Shown: piece by piece, positions 26,021 to 35,453 of the stretch | How the letters are laid out: the number at the start of each line of letters is the position of its first letter | How positions within the stretch are numbered: the stretch's first letter is position 1 | NCBI GenBank assembly: GCA_029210565.1 | Contig: JARGFQ010000004.1 | Span: 229,751 to 293,750 of the forward strand | Direction: 5' to 3' | From: Bacteroidales bacterium | GTDB lineage: Bacteria > Bacteroidota > Bacteroidia > Bacteroidales > VadinHA17 | DNA length: 64,000 nt | Translations under genes and position numbers: made by a program | Notes under the pieces: generated by a model | What the model saw: the letters and a program-made list of their open reading frames with translations, nothing else | What the model was told of the DNA's origin: nothing | Database searches by the model: none

Positions 26021-28783
26021 TTATTGTTCATTTTTTATATCAGAAAGACATTCTGCACGGGTAAAGATTCCGTAGAGTGACTTTTCAAAATCGACAGCCA
26101 CGACCTTGTATTCAGGGGTAAGTGTGAACTCATCACCTATGCCGCTGGTAAGGAAGTTGATGGCGGCCTCCGGGAAATGGAATGTTGTGTAGACCACTCC
26201 CGGCTTGACCACGTCGGTCACCTTTACCTTCATTGTTGTTACGCCGCGCGGGGAGAAGATCCTGGCATAGTCGCCGGTGGTCAGCCCCTTTGCTTTTGCA
26301 TCATTGGGATGAACATAGAGCAGGTCTTCGGTGACGATCTCCCTGTTCGGGGTGCGACGGGTCATGGTGCCGCTGTTGTAATGTTCCAGCAACCGTCCTG
26401 TGGTAAGTATATAAGGAAAGCGACCGGCATGCTCGTCAAGCTCCGGGGAGATGTCATAGTCCCATGAGTGGAACCTGCCCTTGCCGCGCTTGAAGGTCTC
26501 GGTATGCAGTATCTGCGTATCCGTGCCATCCTCCTTTACGGGCCACTGCTTGCCGTTGTTACCCAGCTCGTCCCACTTCACACCTTTAAAGAAGGGTACT
26601 ATGCCTGCGATCTCCTTAAGTATCACATCAGCCGTGTATCCCTCCTGAGGGTAACCCATGCGATTCATCATGTCAACCACTATCTGGCCGTCGGGTTTTG
26701 TGCCCTCCAGCGGTTCTACCACTTTCTGCACCTTCTGTATCCTTCTCTCCCCGTTGGTGAAGGTACCCTCCTTCTCGAAGAAGGAGGAAGCGGGGAATAT
26801 CACATCAGCCATGCGGGCTGTCTCGGTCATGAACAGCTCCTGCACCACCAGGAAATCCAATCCCTGCAACGAGCTCCTGACGTGGCAGGTGTTGGGGTCT
26901 GTCTGCAGAATATCTTCGCCCATGATCCACAGTGCCCTGAGGTCGCCCCTTCCTGCAGCGGCAAACATCTCCGGGATGCGGTAGCCTGGCACGGAGGGGT
27001 GCTCCACGCCGTAATATTCATTATAGAGAGCAATGTTTGCCGGGTTGGTTACATCAAGATAGCCTGCACCCTGATGCGGCTGTACACCCATATCGGCAGC
27101 GCCCTGGACGTTATTCTGTCCCCGCAACGGGTTGACGCCAGCCCCCTCTTTCCCGATATTGCCGGTCATCATGGCTATATTGGAAATGAGGGTTATCGCC
27201 TTGGTCGCCTGCCAGTGCTCCGTTACACCCAGCCCGTGAAACTCCATGGCCACGGCAGCCCTGCCGTACTCTGTCGCTGCGGCCCTGACCAGTGCGCGAT
27301 CCACGCCGCACACCCTCTCCATCTCGTCGAGGTCCATCGCCAGCAGATAGTCCCGGAACTCTTCCCAGCCTTCGGTCCGTCTGCCGATAAACTCCATGTC
27401 GGTCATTCCTTCGGTGAGAAGATAGTGTGCAAACATATTGAGCACAGCCACGTTTGTTCCCGGGTTGATCTGAAGATGATATTTCGCCAGTCGTGCCAGC
27501 TCAATCTTCAGGGGATCGATAACTATCAGCGGCGTACCCGACTCCACCACCGCCCTTATGCGTGCCCCGGTGACAGGGTGGGCCGATGATGGATTGGCAC
27601 CGATCAGGAGTATGCATCCGGTCTTGTAGAGCTCATCTATCGAGTTGGTAGCGGCCCCCGTGCCGTAGGCCCACTGCATGCCCATGGCAGTGGGCGCATG
27701 GCATACCCGGGCACAGCCGTCAATGTTGTTGGTACCTATAACTATTCTGAAGAACTTCTGCATCAGGTAATTCTCTTCATTGGTGCAGCGGGCTGAAGAG
27801 ATGCCTGCCAGGGCATCGGGACCGTGATTCTCCCTTATCTCCCTGAATCTGCGGGCAGCGTAATCATAGGCCTCATCCCACGCCGCCTCAGTGAGAGTGC
27901 CGTTCTTCCTTATCAGCGGTGAGCGAAGCCTGTCGGGGTGATTGTAAAACTCAAAGGCGAACCTGCCCTTGAGGCAGGTATGCCCCCTGTTGGCAGCGCC
28001 GTCAAGAGGAGCCTGTATGCCCCTCACCGTTCCCTCTTTAACCTTTACCTCCAGTGCACATCCCACACCGCAGTATGTGCAGGTTGTACGTACAACCCTG
28101 TCTGCCTTCACCGTTTTGGTCGAATACCTGTCTGAGAGTGCGTTTGTGGGGCATGTCTGAACACATGCTCCGCAGGAGACACAGGGTGAATCAAGGAAAT
28201 TCTGGTCATACCCCATTATTATCCGGCTAACGTCGCCGCGGCCACTGATGGCCAGCACATGCTCAGCCTGCAACTCGTCGCAGGCCCTGACGCAGCGATA
28301 GCACTTGATGCACTCCGTGAGATCCGCCCATATATATGGGTGGCTTCTGTCCTTCTCATACTCCTTCACTGACCTTTGGTATCGCACCTCAGGATAACCG
28401 GCCTCAGCCACGACTCTCTGAAACTCCGTGGGAATCTTCCCCGCCTCCGGTCTTTCTCTCTCAGGAGGGTATTCTGAGAGTACAAGCTCCAGGATATTCT
28501 TCCGCAGTCTCTTTATACGCTCCGAGGAAGGGTATATATAGTATCCCGGCGCCACGGGTGTATGGCATGAAGCCATGACTCTCGCCGGGCCGTCCTCCTT
28601 CAGGGCCACCTCCACCGAGCAGATACGGCATGAGCCGTAGTTCTCCAGGTTGTCTGCCTGGCAGAGCGTCGGTATCCGTTCGCGGTCCCTGTTCCTGCGA
28701 ACGAACTCAAGTATCGTCTCTCCGGGGATGACCGGGTATGGTACGTTGTCAATATATGCCGTGTTATCCATCGCTCTGTTCAT
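26021..28783 (-). CDS. fdhA: NAD-linked formate dehydrogenase, catalytic (molybdenum/tungsten) subunit
   Basis: A 920-residue protein built like FdsA/NuoG-type formate dehydrogenases. An N-terminal [2Fe-2S] domain has Cys41, 52, 55 and 73. Two [4Fe-4S] clusters follow (CIKCYRCVRAC at 158-168 and CVSCGACVQTC at 201-211), then a further [4Fe-4S] motif (CTYCGVGC with CLKG) opening the bis-MGD domain. The catalytic residue is Cys361 in GCARVCHAP, not selenocysteine, with His362 next to it. It oxidises formate to CO2, or reduces CO2, in the cytosol. It overlaps the diaphorase gene by 4 bases (ATGA), so translation is likely coupled. Confidence 0.88.
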   Translation of the reverse strand: MNRAMDNTAYIDNVPYPVIPGETILEFVRRNRDRERIPTLCQADNLENYGSCRICSVEVALKEDGPARVMASCHTPVAPGYYIYPSSERIKRLRKNILELVLSEYPPERERPEAGKIPTEFQRVVAEAGYPEVRYQRSVKEYEKDRSHPYIWADLTECIKCYRCVRACDELQAEHVLAISGRGDVSRIIMGYDQNFLDSPCVSCGACVQTCPTNALSDRYSTKTVKADRVVRTTCTYCGVGCALEVKVKEGTVRGIQAPLDGAANRGHTCLKGRFAFEFYNHPDRLRSPLIRKNGTLTEAAWDEAYDYAARRFREIRENHGPDALAGISSARCTNEENYLMQKFFRIVIGTNNIDGCARVCHAPTAMGMQWAYGTGAATNSIDELYKTGCILLIGANPSSAHPVTGARIRAVVESGTPLIVIDPLKIELARLAKYHLQINPGTNVAVLNMFAHYLLTEGMTDMEFIGRRTEGWEEFRDYLLAMDLDEMERVCGVDRALVRAAATEYGRAAVAMEFHGLGVTEHWQATKAITLISNIAMMTGNIGKEGAGVNPLRGQNNVQGAADMGVQPHQGAGYLDVTNPANIALYNEYYGVEHPSVPGYRIPEMFAAAGRGDLRALWIMGEDILQTDPNTCHVRSSLQGLDFLVVQELFMTETARMADVIFPASSFFEKEGTFTNGERRIQKVQKVVEPLEGTKPDGQIVVDMMNRMGYPQEGYTADVILKEIAGIVPFFKGVKWDELGNNGKQWPVKEDGTDTQILHTETFKRGKGRFHSWDYDISPELDEHAGRFPYILTTGRLLEHYNSGTMTRRTPNREIVTEDLLYVHPNDAKAKGLTTGDYARIFSPRGVTTMKVKVTDVVKPGVVYTTFHFPEAAINFLTSGIGDEFTLTPEYKVVAVDFEKSLYGIFTRAECLSDIKNEQ

Positions 28784-30381
28784 TTTGAAATGAAATACTT
28801 ATTCAGCTCATCACTGAAATATTGAAGTGCGTTTCTTACCGGCAGGGGCAGTCCCCCGCCGAGGGCGCACAGTGACCCCACCTGCATCGTCTCCAGCAGA
28901 TCGTCAAAGAGCTGTCTGTCAATCCTGGTATGCTTCTCCGCCGCACCGGCGAGCAGCTCCCGGCCCCGCACCGATCCCAGCCTGCAGGGGAAGCACTTGC
29001 CGCACGACTCTTTCCTGGTGAACTCAAACAGATGCTCCAGCAGTTTTATCATCGGGAAGCCGGAGGGTATCGAAACGATGCCGGCATGTCCCAGCAGGAA
29101 TCCTGCCTTGCTGAATGATTCAAAATCGAGGGTCAGGTCGTCGATCTTCGATGCCGGGACCAGTCCGCCCAGCGGTCCGCCTATCTGGAATGCCTTGACG
29201 GGATAACGCATGCCTCCTCCCATATCCTCAATGACGGTTCTCATAGGTGTTCCCATGCGTACCTCCAGCAGCCCGGGCCTGTTGAAGGCCCCGTCCAGTG
29301 ACACCAGCTTTGTGCCCGGCGATTTCTCCGTGCCAAGGGATGCATAGGCGGAGCCACCCTCCCTGAGGATATAATGAACATTGGCAAAGGTCTCCACGTT
29401 GCTCAGCACCGTTGGCTTGCCGAACAGGCCGTAGACGGCAGGGAAGGGAGGCCTGGTCCGCACCTCGGGACGGAGTCCCTCCAGTGAGTTAAGCAGGGAG
29501 GTCTCCTCTCCGCAGATGTAGGCGCCCGACCCTTCTATCACATGAAACCGGAATGGGAACAGTGAAATCCCCGTGCCGCTGGCGATTATCCCCTGCTTCT
29601 CAAGCAGGGCGACAGCTTCACGTACAATTTGTACCGCCTTCGGGTATTCACCTCTTATGTATACCACACCGTTATCAGCGCCGGTGATGAGTCCCGTAAT
29701 CAGCATCCCGAAGAGTACGGAATGGGGCCGTTCCTCCAGCAGCCATTTGTCAGAGAAGGCTCCGGGGTCTCCCTCATCCGCGTTGCACACTACATATTTT
29801 TGGTCGGCAACGGCATCACGCGATGATCTCACCTTGATATGGAAGGGGAATCCTGCCCCGCCCCTGCCCCTGAGCCCCGAGAGCTCAAGCTCAGTCAGTG
29901 CGGCAGCACTGTCGGAAAGATAGTCTCGCGCCAGATCCCAGTAAGCCCCTTGCTCTCCCTCCCCAGGCAACAGTGCGGGCTTTTCCGCATTCGTCGCCAC
30001 ACTGACCGACTCCTCAGGGTGACCGTCACCGGCAATACGGATCTCGCCGTTGACCATAAATGCATCATTCGAATGGCAGTGACCCAGGCAGGTCACCCTG
30101 CCTGTCTCATCTTCAGTGTACTGTTCTGAAAGTATGCCTCTGACCTTTTCCTGTCCCCCTGATACGAAGCAGGCAGTGCCGTCACAGACAAATACCTTCC
30201 TGCCGGGATGATCATTACCTAAAAAATCATAGAACGAACTTACTCCAAGCACGGCTGCACGTCCGGTCATAAAGTCATCCGCAAGGGCATCATGCATCTC
30301 ACCGGCGGAACTGCTTATCTCCTCATACAGTCCCCCCGCCAGCCCTTTTCTGGCGGATAGCCCTCTCAGGTTTCTTGACAT
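28780..30381 (-). CDS. fdhB: NuoE-NuoF fusion diaphorase subunit of formate dehydrogenase
   Basis: A 533-residue fusion. The N-terminal thioredoxin-like NuoE part (about 1-120) holds a [2Fe-2S] site with Cys66, 71, 98 and 102. The NuoF part has the NADH/FMN-binding RGRGGAGFP (171-179) and a C-terminal [4Fe-4S] motif ESCGKCFPC. It passes electrons between NAD(H) and the FdhA clusters. It is first of the two genes. Fusion of the FdsG and FdsB roles in one chain makes a compact two-subunit soluble enzyme. Electron bifurcation with ferredoxin is possible but no third subunit is present here. Confidence 0.87.
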   Translation of the reverse strand: MSRNLRGLSARKGLAGGLYEEISSSAGEMHDALADDFMTGRAAVLGVSSFYDFLGNDHPGRKVFVCDGTACFVSGGQEKVRGILSEQYTEDETGRVTCLGHCHSNDAFMVNGEIRIAGDGHPEESVSVATNAEKPALLPGEGEQGAYWDLARDYLSDSAAALTELELSGLRGRGGAGFPFHIKVRSSRDAVADQKYVVCNADEGDPGAFSDKWLLEERPHSVLFGMLITGLITGADNGVVYIRGEYPKAVQIVREAVALLEKQGIIASGTGISLFPFRFHVIEGSGAYICGEETSLLNSLEGLRPEVRTRPPFPAVYGLFGKPTVLSNVETFANVHYILREGGSAYASLGTEKSPGTKLVSLDGAFNRPGLLEVRMGTPMRTVIEDMGGGMRYPVKAFQIGGPLGGLVPASKIDDLTLDFESFSKAGFLLGHAGIVSIPSGFPMIKLLEHLFEFTRKESCGKCFPCRLGSVRGRELLAGAAEKHTRIDRQLFDDLLETMQVGSLCALGGGLPLPVRNALQYFSDELNKYFISK

Positions 30382-30491
30382 AGTATTGTTTTTTAAAAAA
30401 ACTACAAGATATTATCTTACTGCATGATATATTTCAAAGATGAGAATTATCATATTTTGAAGGGGTGTGAAAATGAGAACTCTGCCCACCC

Positions 30492-30520
30492 TTTTGTTTT
30501 GGTGAATTTTGTTATATTTG
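30492..30520 (+). promoter_or_regulatory. promoter of the PpiD-like gene
   Basis: TTTTG (30492-30496) and TATATTTG (30513-30520) match -33 and -7 elements with a spacing of 16, slightly short. The leader to the start at 30570 would be about 45 bases. Confidence 0.5.
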
Positions 30521-30569
30521 TCGCCTGTATTTTTAATCAGGCATATTCATTCAATTAATTAGTTTTCAG

Positions 30570-32690
30570 ATGGCAATACTTCAGGATTTGAGAGAGAAGG
30601 CCGGACCGCTTGTGGCTATAGTGATCGGGGTGTCCCTCCTGCTTTTCGTAGTGAGTGATTTCTTTGGCAATAATAATACCCAGCGCCGCAGGGCAGAAAA
30701 ATATTACGAGCTTGCCCGCGTCGACGGAGAAACGGTCTCCTACCAGGATTTTGAGATGAGGGTACAGGACCTTGTCAATATATATAAGATGTCAGGCTCC
30801 GGTGACATGAACGAGGAGATGATGCAGAGTCTGCGTGAGCAGGTCTGGCAGCAGTTGCTCTCAGAGATGCTCATGAACGATACATACAAAAAGACCGGCC
30901 TCGGAGTAAGTCCTGATGAAGTGGAGATGCTGGTCTTCGGCGATGACCCTCATCCAATCGTCCGGCAGCTCTTCACCGATCCTGAAACCGGTGCCTTCAA
31001 CTCATCGTTTCTTGTGAACTTCCTCAAGGCAACCGAAACTGATGAAGCCACCAGAAACTACTGGCTCTTCTTTGAGGATCAGATCATCAATGACAGGCTT
31101 AACAGTAAGCTGGTAAACCTTATCTCACAGGGATTCTACGTCACCTCAAAACAGACGGAATACGAAGCAGCCCTGATGGCCAACACGTTAAACTTCAGCT
31201 TTATGGCAAGGAATTATGCCACCGTTACCGACAGTGCCGTCAAGGTCACATCTGACGAGATCAGGGACTATTACAACAGTCATACGGATAACTTCATGCG
31301 TACGGCACAGAGGGATATGGAATACATGGTATTTGAGATATCCCCTTCGGAGTCTGACATGCAGGAAGCCGAGAGATGGGCCATGCAGGAGAAGGAGAAT
31401 TTTGCCGCTGCCACAGAGCTTGTGCAGTACATCAATCTCACGGCCGACACCCGTCATAACAATATTTACCGCACCCTGGATGAACTGCCCGATAGCCTCA
31501 GGGAGCTTGCACGCAGCGGTGACAAATCTGTTGTTACCGGACCCTGGTTTGAAGAGGGCGCCTACAGGCTGGCACGTATAGTTGACATAGCCGACCGTCC
31601 GGATTCTGTAAGGGCGGCACACATACTCCTCTCGCCCAATGCCTCCAGAAGCATGGCCCAGGCCAAAGCAGAAGCTGACAGCCTCATCAGCCTGATCAGG
31701 GGCGGTGTAGATTTCAACATGCTGGCCATGACCACCTCTGACGATCAGGGATCGGCACAGGTAGGGGGTGATCTTGGATGGTTCAGCGAAGGGATGATGA
31801 TCACTCCTTTCAATAATGCCTGCTTCAGCGGAAAGAAGGGCGACCTGGTGACGGTTGAGACCACCTACGGTCTGCATATCATCAAGATCCTTGACCAAAG
31901 CCGCAGGGTAAGAAAATATAATATAGGAATTGTCGACCGCCAGGTGGTCCCCAGCAACCCCACCACACAGAGCATCTATGCTGAAGCCTCAAAATTTGCA
32001 GGCACCAATGACACATATGAGAAATTCAACAAGGCTGTTGCCGAGGGCAACCTCGACAAGAAGCTTGCCATGAATGTCACTCCTGAGCAGAAGGAGCTTC
32101 CCGGTCTGACACAGGCCAGGGGGCTGGTGATGGCTCTCTTCCAGAACAGCAAGGAAGGCGCCATCGTACTCGATAACAGCAGCCAGGCAGTCTTTGAGCT
32201 TCCTGACATGTACGTGGTAGCCTACTGCACCAGGGTCCAGGAAAAGGGACCTGCCCCTGTTGAAGATGTAACTTCAGATATCCGGTTTATCCTGGCAAAG
32301 CAGAAGAAGGCTGAGATCATCTCTGAAGAGTTAAGCAGTCTGATCGCTGAAGGAAAGAGCCTTGATGAGATAGCATCTCATTACAACACTGTCATTCAGG
32401 ATGCCACAGGCATAAACTTCAGGTCATATTCCGTTCCCGGAGCAGGCATTGAACCCGGTCTGATAGCCGCTGCCTCATCCTCTGAGGCGGGTGTACTCTC
32501 AAAGCCTGTCGAAGGTAACAACGGGGTATACCTGTTCACGGTCAACAACACCGTTCCCTCAGTGACGGAAGATAGTGAGATGGTGCGTGAGCGGCTTAGC
32601 TCCGGCTACCAGATGCGTGCCTCCTACGAGGCCTTCCAGGCCATCCGAGACAAGAAGGAGGTTGAGGATCTGAGGTACAAGTTCTATTAG
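30570..32690 (+). CDS. PpiD-like periplasmic foldase (SurA_N / parvulin)
   Basis: A 706-residue membrane-anchored protein. One transmembrane helix (about 12-29, VAIVIGVSLLLFVVSDFF) follows a short cytosolic N-terminus. A SurA_N-like chaperone domain covers about 45-200. A parvulin rotamase domain (about 345-450) contains RAAHILLSPNA and GGDLGWFSEGMM, and a second, more degenerate PPIase-like region follows. It helps fold outer-membrane and periplasmic proteins. It is the only plus-strand gene between the formate dehydrogenase pair and the xylose group, and ends just short of the convergent MetV-MetF gene (4-base overlap at 32687-32690). Confidence 0.88.
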   Translation: MAILQDLREKAGPLVAIVIGVSLLLFVVSDFFGNNNTQRRRAEKYYELARVDGETVSYQDFEMRVQDLVNIYKMSGSGDMNEEMMQSLREQVWQQLLSEMLMNDTYKKTGLGVSPDEVEMLVFGDDPHPIVRQLFTDPETGAFNSSFLVNFLKATETDEATRNYWLFFEDQIINDRLNSKLVNLISQGFYVTSKQTEYEAALMANTLNFSFMARNYATVTDSAVKVTSDEIRDYYNSHTDNFMRTAQRDMEYMVFEISPSESDMQEAERWAMQEKENFAAATELVQYINLTADTRHNNIYRTLDELPDSLRELARSGDKSVVTGPWFEEGAYRLARIVDIADRPDSVRAAHILLSPNASRSMAQAKAEADSLISLIRGGVDFNMLAMTTSDDQGSAQVGGDLGWFSEGMMITPFNNACFSGKKGDLVTVETTYGLHIIKILDQSRRVRKYNIGIVDRQVVPSNPTTQSIYAEASKFAGTNDTYEKFNKAVAEGNLDKKLAMNVTPEQKELPGLTQARGLVMALFQNSKEGAIVLDNSSQAVFELPDMYVVAYCTRVQEKGPAPVEDVTSDIRFILAKQKKAEIISEELSSLIAEGKSLDEIASHYNTVIQDATGINFRSYSVPGAGIEPGLIAAASSSEAGVLSKPVEGNNGVYLFTVNNTVPSVTEDSEMVRERLSSGYQMRASYEAFQAIRDKKEVEDLRYKFY

Positions 32691-34117
32691 GAGAGTGCCT
32701 GCTCTATAATCTGTGGTACGACGCTCTCCCAGCCCAGGGGCATGATATGCACCCCGTGCACTCCGCCCTTATCTCTCAGACGCCGTATGTTTTCGACGGT
32801 GATCCTGATGCTCTCCTCAGCAAAGCCGTTACCGGCATCGGCAAGTCGTTTCATGATCCTGTCAGGAATCGTCACACCCGGGATATGGTCGTTAAGATAG
32901 CGGGCCAGCCTGAGTGACTTCAGGGGGCTGACACCTATCAGCACGAATACCCTGTCAGGCAATCCCACACTCCTGAGCCTTTCCAGCCATGGATCGAGGC
33001 TGTCGGGGTCAAAGACAAGGTTGGTCTGCAGAAACTGTGCCCCCGCATTAACCTTCTTTATGTCACGTATCAGCTGCAACTCCGGCTTCTGGATTAACGG
33101 TGCCGCGGCGGCACCAAGGAAGAGTCGGGGTCTGTTCCTTATCTCGCGTCCGTCGAGATAGATACCCTCATCGCGCATGCGCCGGAGGATCCACAGCATC
33201 TGCACCGAGTCGACATCAATGATATTCATGTTGCTCCGGGGCTTCGGTCCCACACGGGGACTGTCACCCGAAAGACAGAGTATATTGTGCACACCAATGG
33301 CATTGGCGCCTATGGCCTGTGACTGGAGGCTGTTGCGGTTGTTGTCGCGGGCTGATATCTGCATTACCGGATCAGCACCAAGTGATGCAGCTATTGTCGA
33401 GCAGGCAGCACTGGACATTTTTGGTACTGCCGACGAGCCGTCTGTGAAATTTATGGCTGCTACGTACGGTTTCAGCAGGTTTATCTTCTCCGTGAGCCTG
33501 TCAGTGGCAGCGCTCAGCGGGGGCATCACCTCCGTGGTGAAGACAAACCTGCCGCTGTGCAGCTCTTTCTCAAGCTCAGACTGAGGCCCGTCAACGGCCG
33601 GAGGATGGTATTCAGCATCCCCCTGCCACCACTCCGGCTGCCTTATAGGTCTGAAGACCTTCTCCTCCATCACGGCGCCCATGGTCATGCCCTTCCTCCT
33701 CGAGTGAAGAATAATGTTCCCCGGACCTGCCTCCCTGACCTTGCGGATGACATCTCCCCACGTCTCGCCACCGGCCCTGTCCCAGTCAACAGGAGGGAGC
33801 ACCTCAAGAAGCTTTTTCTCGCGGTGCATCCTCTCCGACCGTTCATAAATGAGGTGCCATGCACACTTGCGGGTGGGGTCAACATAACAGTAGCCGTTGG
33901 TCACTCCCCCGCATGGACCGTTTCTTATCCCCTTGGGGCACGCCATGTGACAGATGAAGGCTGTCTCCTGCAGCAGACAGTTGCCGCACATCCGGCACCC
34001 GAAGAGCGGCCCCTTGACCGCCCTCTCGACAAAAGCGAGCAGGCGCCCCCCCACAGGCAGCCTTCCGAAAGGCCTGAAGGCAGGCTGCCACCGGCGCAGC
34101 GGGGTGAAGAGAGCCAT
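32687..34117 (-). CDS. metF: MetV-MetF fusion methylenetetrahydrofolate reductase
   Basis: A 476-residue protein. The N-terminal MTHFR_C/MetV-like zinc or Fe-S module has eight Cys at 41, 44, 47, 56, 60, 69, 77 and 85, including GCRMCGNC and CPKGIRNGPCGG. The MetF TIM barrel begins about residue 185, with FTTEVMPPLSA and NILCLSGDSPRVG. In acetogens MetV and MetF are separate subunits of a reductase that interconverts methyl- and methylene-tetrahydrofolate; here they are one chain. It starts 7 bases after xylA, in the same operon, which is unusual and ties C1 metabolism to xylose use. No flavodoxin or Nuo-type partner is adjacent. Confidence 0.85.
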   Translation of the reverse strand: MALFTPLRRWQPAFRPFGRLPVGGRLLAFVERAVKGPLFGCRMCGNCLLQETAFICHMACPKGIRNGPCGGVTNGYCYVDPTRKCAWHLIYERSERMHREKKLLEVLPPVDWDRAGGETWGDVIRKVREAGPGNIILHSRRKGMTMGAVMEEKVFRPIRQPEWWQGDAEYHPPAVDGPQSELEKELHSGRFVFTTEVMPPLSAATDRLTEKINLLKPYVAAINFTDGSSAVPKMSSAACSTIAASLGADPVMQISARDNNRNSLQSQAIGANAIGVHNILCLSGDSPRVGPKPRSNMNIIDVDSVQMLWILRRMRDEGIYLDGREIRNRPRLFLGAAAAPLIQKPELQLIRDIKKVNAGAQFLQTNLVFDPDSLDPWLERLRSVGLPDRVFVLIGVSPLKSLRLARYLNDHIPGVTIPDRIMKRLADAGNGFAEESIRITVENIRRLRDKGGVHGVHIMPLGWESVVPQIIEQALS

Positions 34118-34124
34118 CGAAAAA

Positions 34125-35447
34125 TCAGATGATATACATATTTATCAGCTGCTCATAGAGCTCCTGCCTGCCGCTGATCTTCTTCGGTTCACCGGATTTC
34201 TTCGCCAGCTCACGCAGATCCTCGAGGGTGAGCTTTCCCTTCTCATACAATGCGCCGTTGCCCTTGTCGAACGAAGCATACCTGGCCCTGCGCAGCCTGA
34301 GATAGTCGGAATCCTTCAGGATACTGTCAGCTATCACCAACCCCCTGGCAAAGGTATCCATGCCGTTTATATGGGCTATGAAGAGATCTTCAGGATCGGT
34401 GGAATTGCGTCTCACGTGAGCGTCAAAATTGATACCTCCTGTCTTGAAGCCTCCGGCCTGCAGGATGACCAGCATAGCCTCGGTTATCTCATTGATGTTT
34501 GTCGGGAACTCATCGGTATCCCATCCGTTCTGGTAGTCACCCCTGTTGGCATCTATGCTGCCAAGCATGTCAGCGTCGGCCGCCGCCTGCAGATCATGCT
34601 GGAAGGAGTGGCCGGCGAGGGTGGCATGGTTGACCTCGACATTGAGTTTGAAATCACTGTCAAGACCGTAGTGGCGCAGGAAGCCTATGACGGTGGCAGC
34701 ATCGTAATCGTACTGGTGCTTCGTCGGCTCCATCGGTTTGGGTTCAATGTAGAAAGTACCCTTGAAGCCCTTTTTGCGTCCGTAGTCGCGCGCCAGGGAG
34801 AGCATCATGGCCAGGTGGTCAAGCTCTCTCTTCATGTCCGTGTTATGGAGCGTGAGATAGCCCTCGCGTCCGCCCCAGAAGACATATCCCTGGCCTCCCA
34901 GTGCTATGGTGGCGTCAATGGCGTTCTTCAGCTGCACGGCAGCGTTGGTGACAACGGCAAAATCAGGATTGGTGGCAGCACCGTTCATATAACGGGGGTT
35001 GCCGAAGAGGTTTGCCGTGCCCCAGAGCAGTTTCATGCCTGTCTCCTTCTGCCTTGCCTTTATTACCGGAACCCACTTCTCGAGGCGCTTCTCTATCTCG
35101 AAGACAGAACCGTCACCGACAAGGTCGGTGTCATGAAAGCAATAATAGGGAGCTCCGATCTTCTCAAAGAATTCAAAAGCCATGTCAAGCTTGACCTTTA
35201 TGCGGTCATCGCCCTCCATTCCGTCATACGGGAAGTCTCTTGTCTTAGCACCGAAGGTATCGGTACCGTCGCCGCAGAACGAATGCCAGTAGGCGATGGC
35301 AAAACGCAGATGGTCCTTCATCTTACGGTTGCCTACTTTGGCTTCGGGGTCATACCATTTGAATGCCAGGGGATTTTTCGAGTCCCTGCCCTCGTACTTT
35401 ATCTTACCGATTCCCGGGAAGATCTCACCTGCACTCTTCTTTGCCAT
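34125..35447 (-). CDS. xylA: xylose isomerase
   Basis: A 440-residue class II xylose isomerase of standard length. Catalytic His lies in [11 protein letters not shown], metal ligands are in [15 protein letters not shown] and [19 protein letters not shown], and the second metal site is in [17 protein letters not shown]. It converts D-xylose to D-xylulose in the cytosol. It lies 6 bases after xylB and 7 before the MetV-MetF gene, so the three are surely one transcript. Confidence 0.97.
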   Translation of the reverse strand: MAKKSAGEIFPGIGKIKYEGRDSKNPLAFKWYDPEAKVGNRKMKDHLRFAIAYWHSFCGDGTDTFGAKTRDFPYDGMEGDDRIKVKLDMAFEFFEKIGAPYYCFHDTDLVGDGSVFEIEKRLEKWVPVIKARQKETGMKLLWGTANLFGNPRYMNGAATNPDFAVVTNAAVQLKNAIDATIALGGQGYVFWGGREGYLTLHNTDMKRELDHLAMMLSLARDYGRKKGFKGTFYIEPKPMEPTKHQYDYDAATVIGFLRHYGLDSDFKLNVEVNHATLAGHSFQHDLQAAADADMLGSIDANRGDYQNGWDTDEFPTNINEITEAMLVILQAGGFKTGGINFDAHVRRNSTDPEDLFIAHINGMDTFARGLVIADSILKDSDYLRLRRARYASFDKGNGALYEKGKLTLEDLRELAKKSGEPKKISGRQELYEQLINMYII

Positions 35448-35453
35448 AATAAT

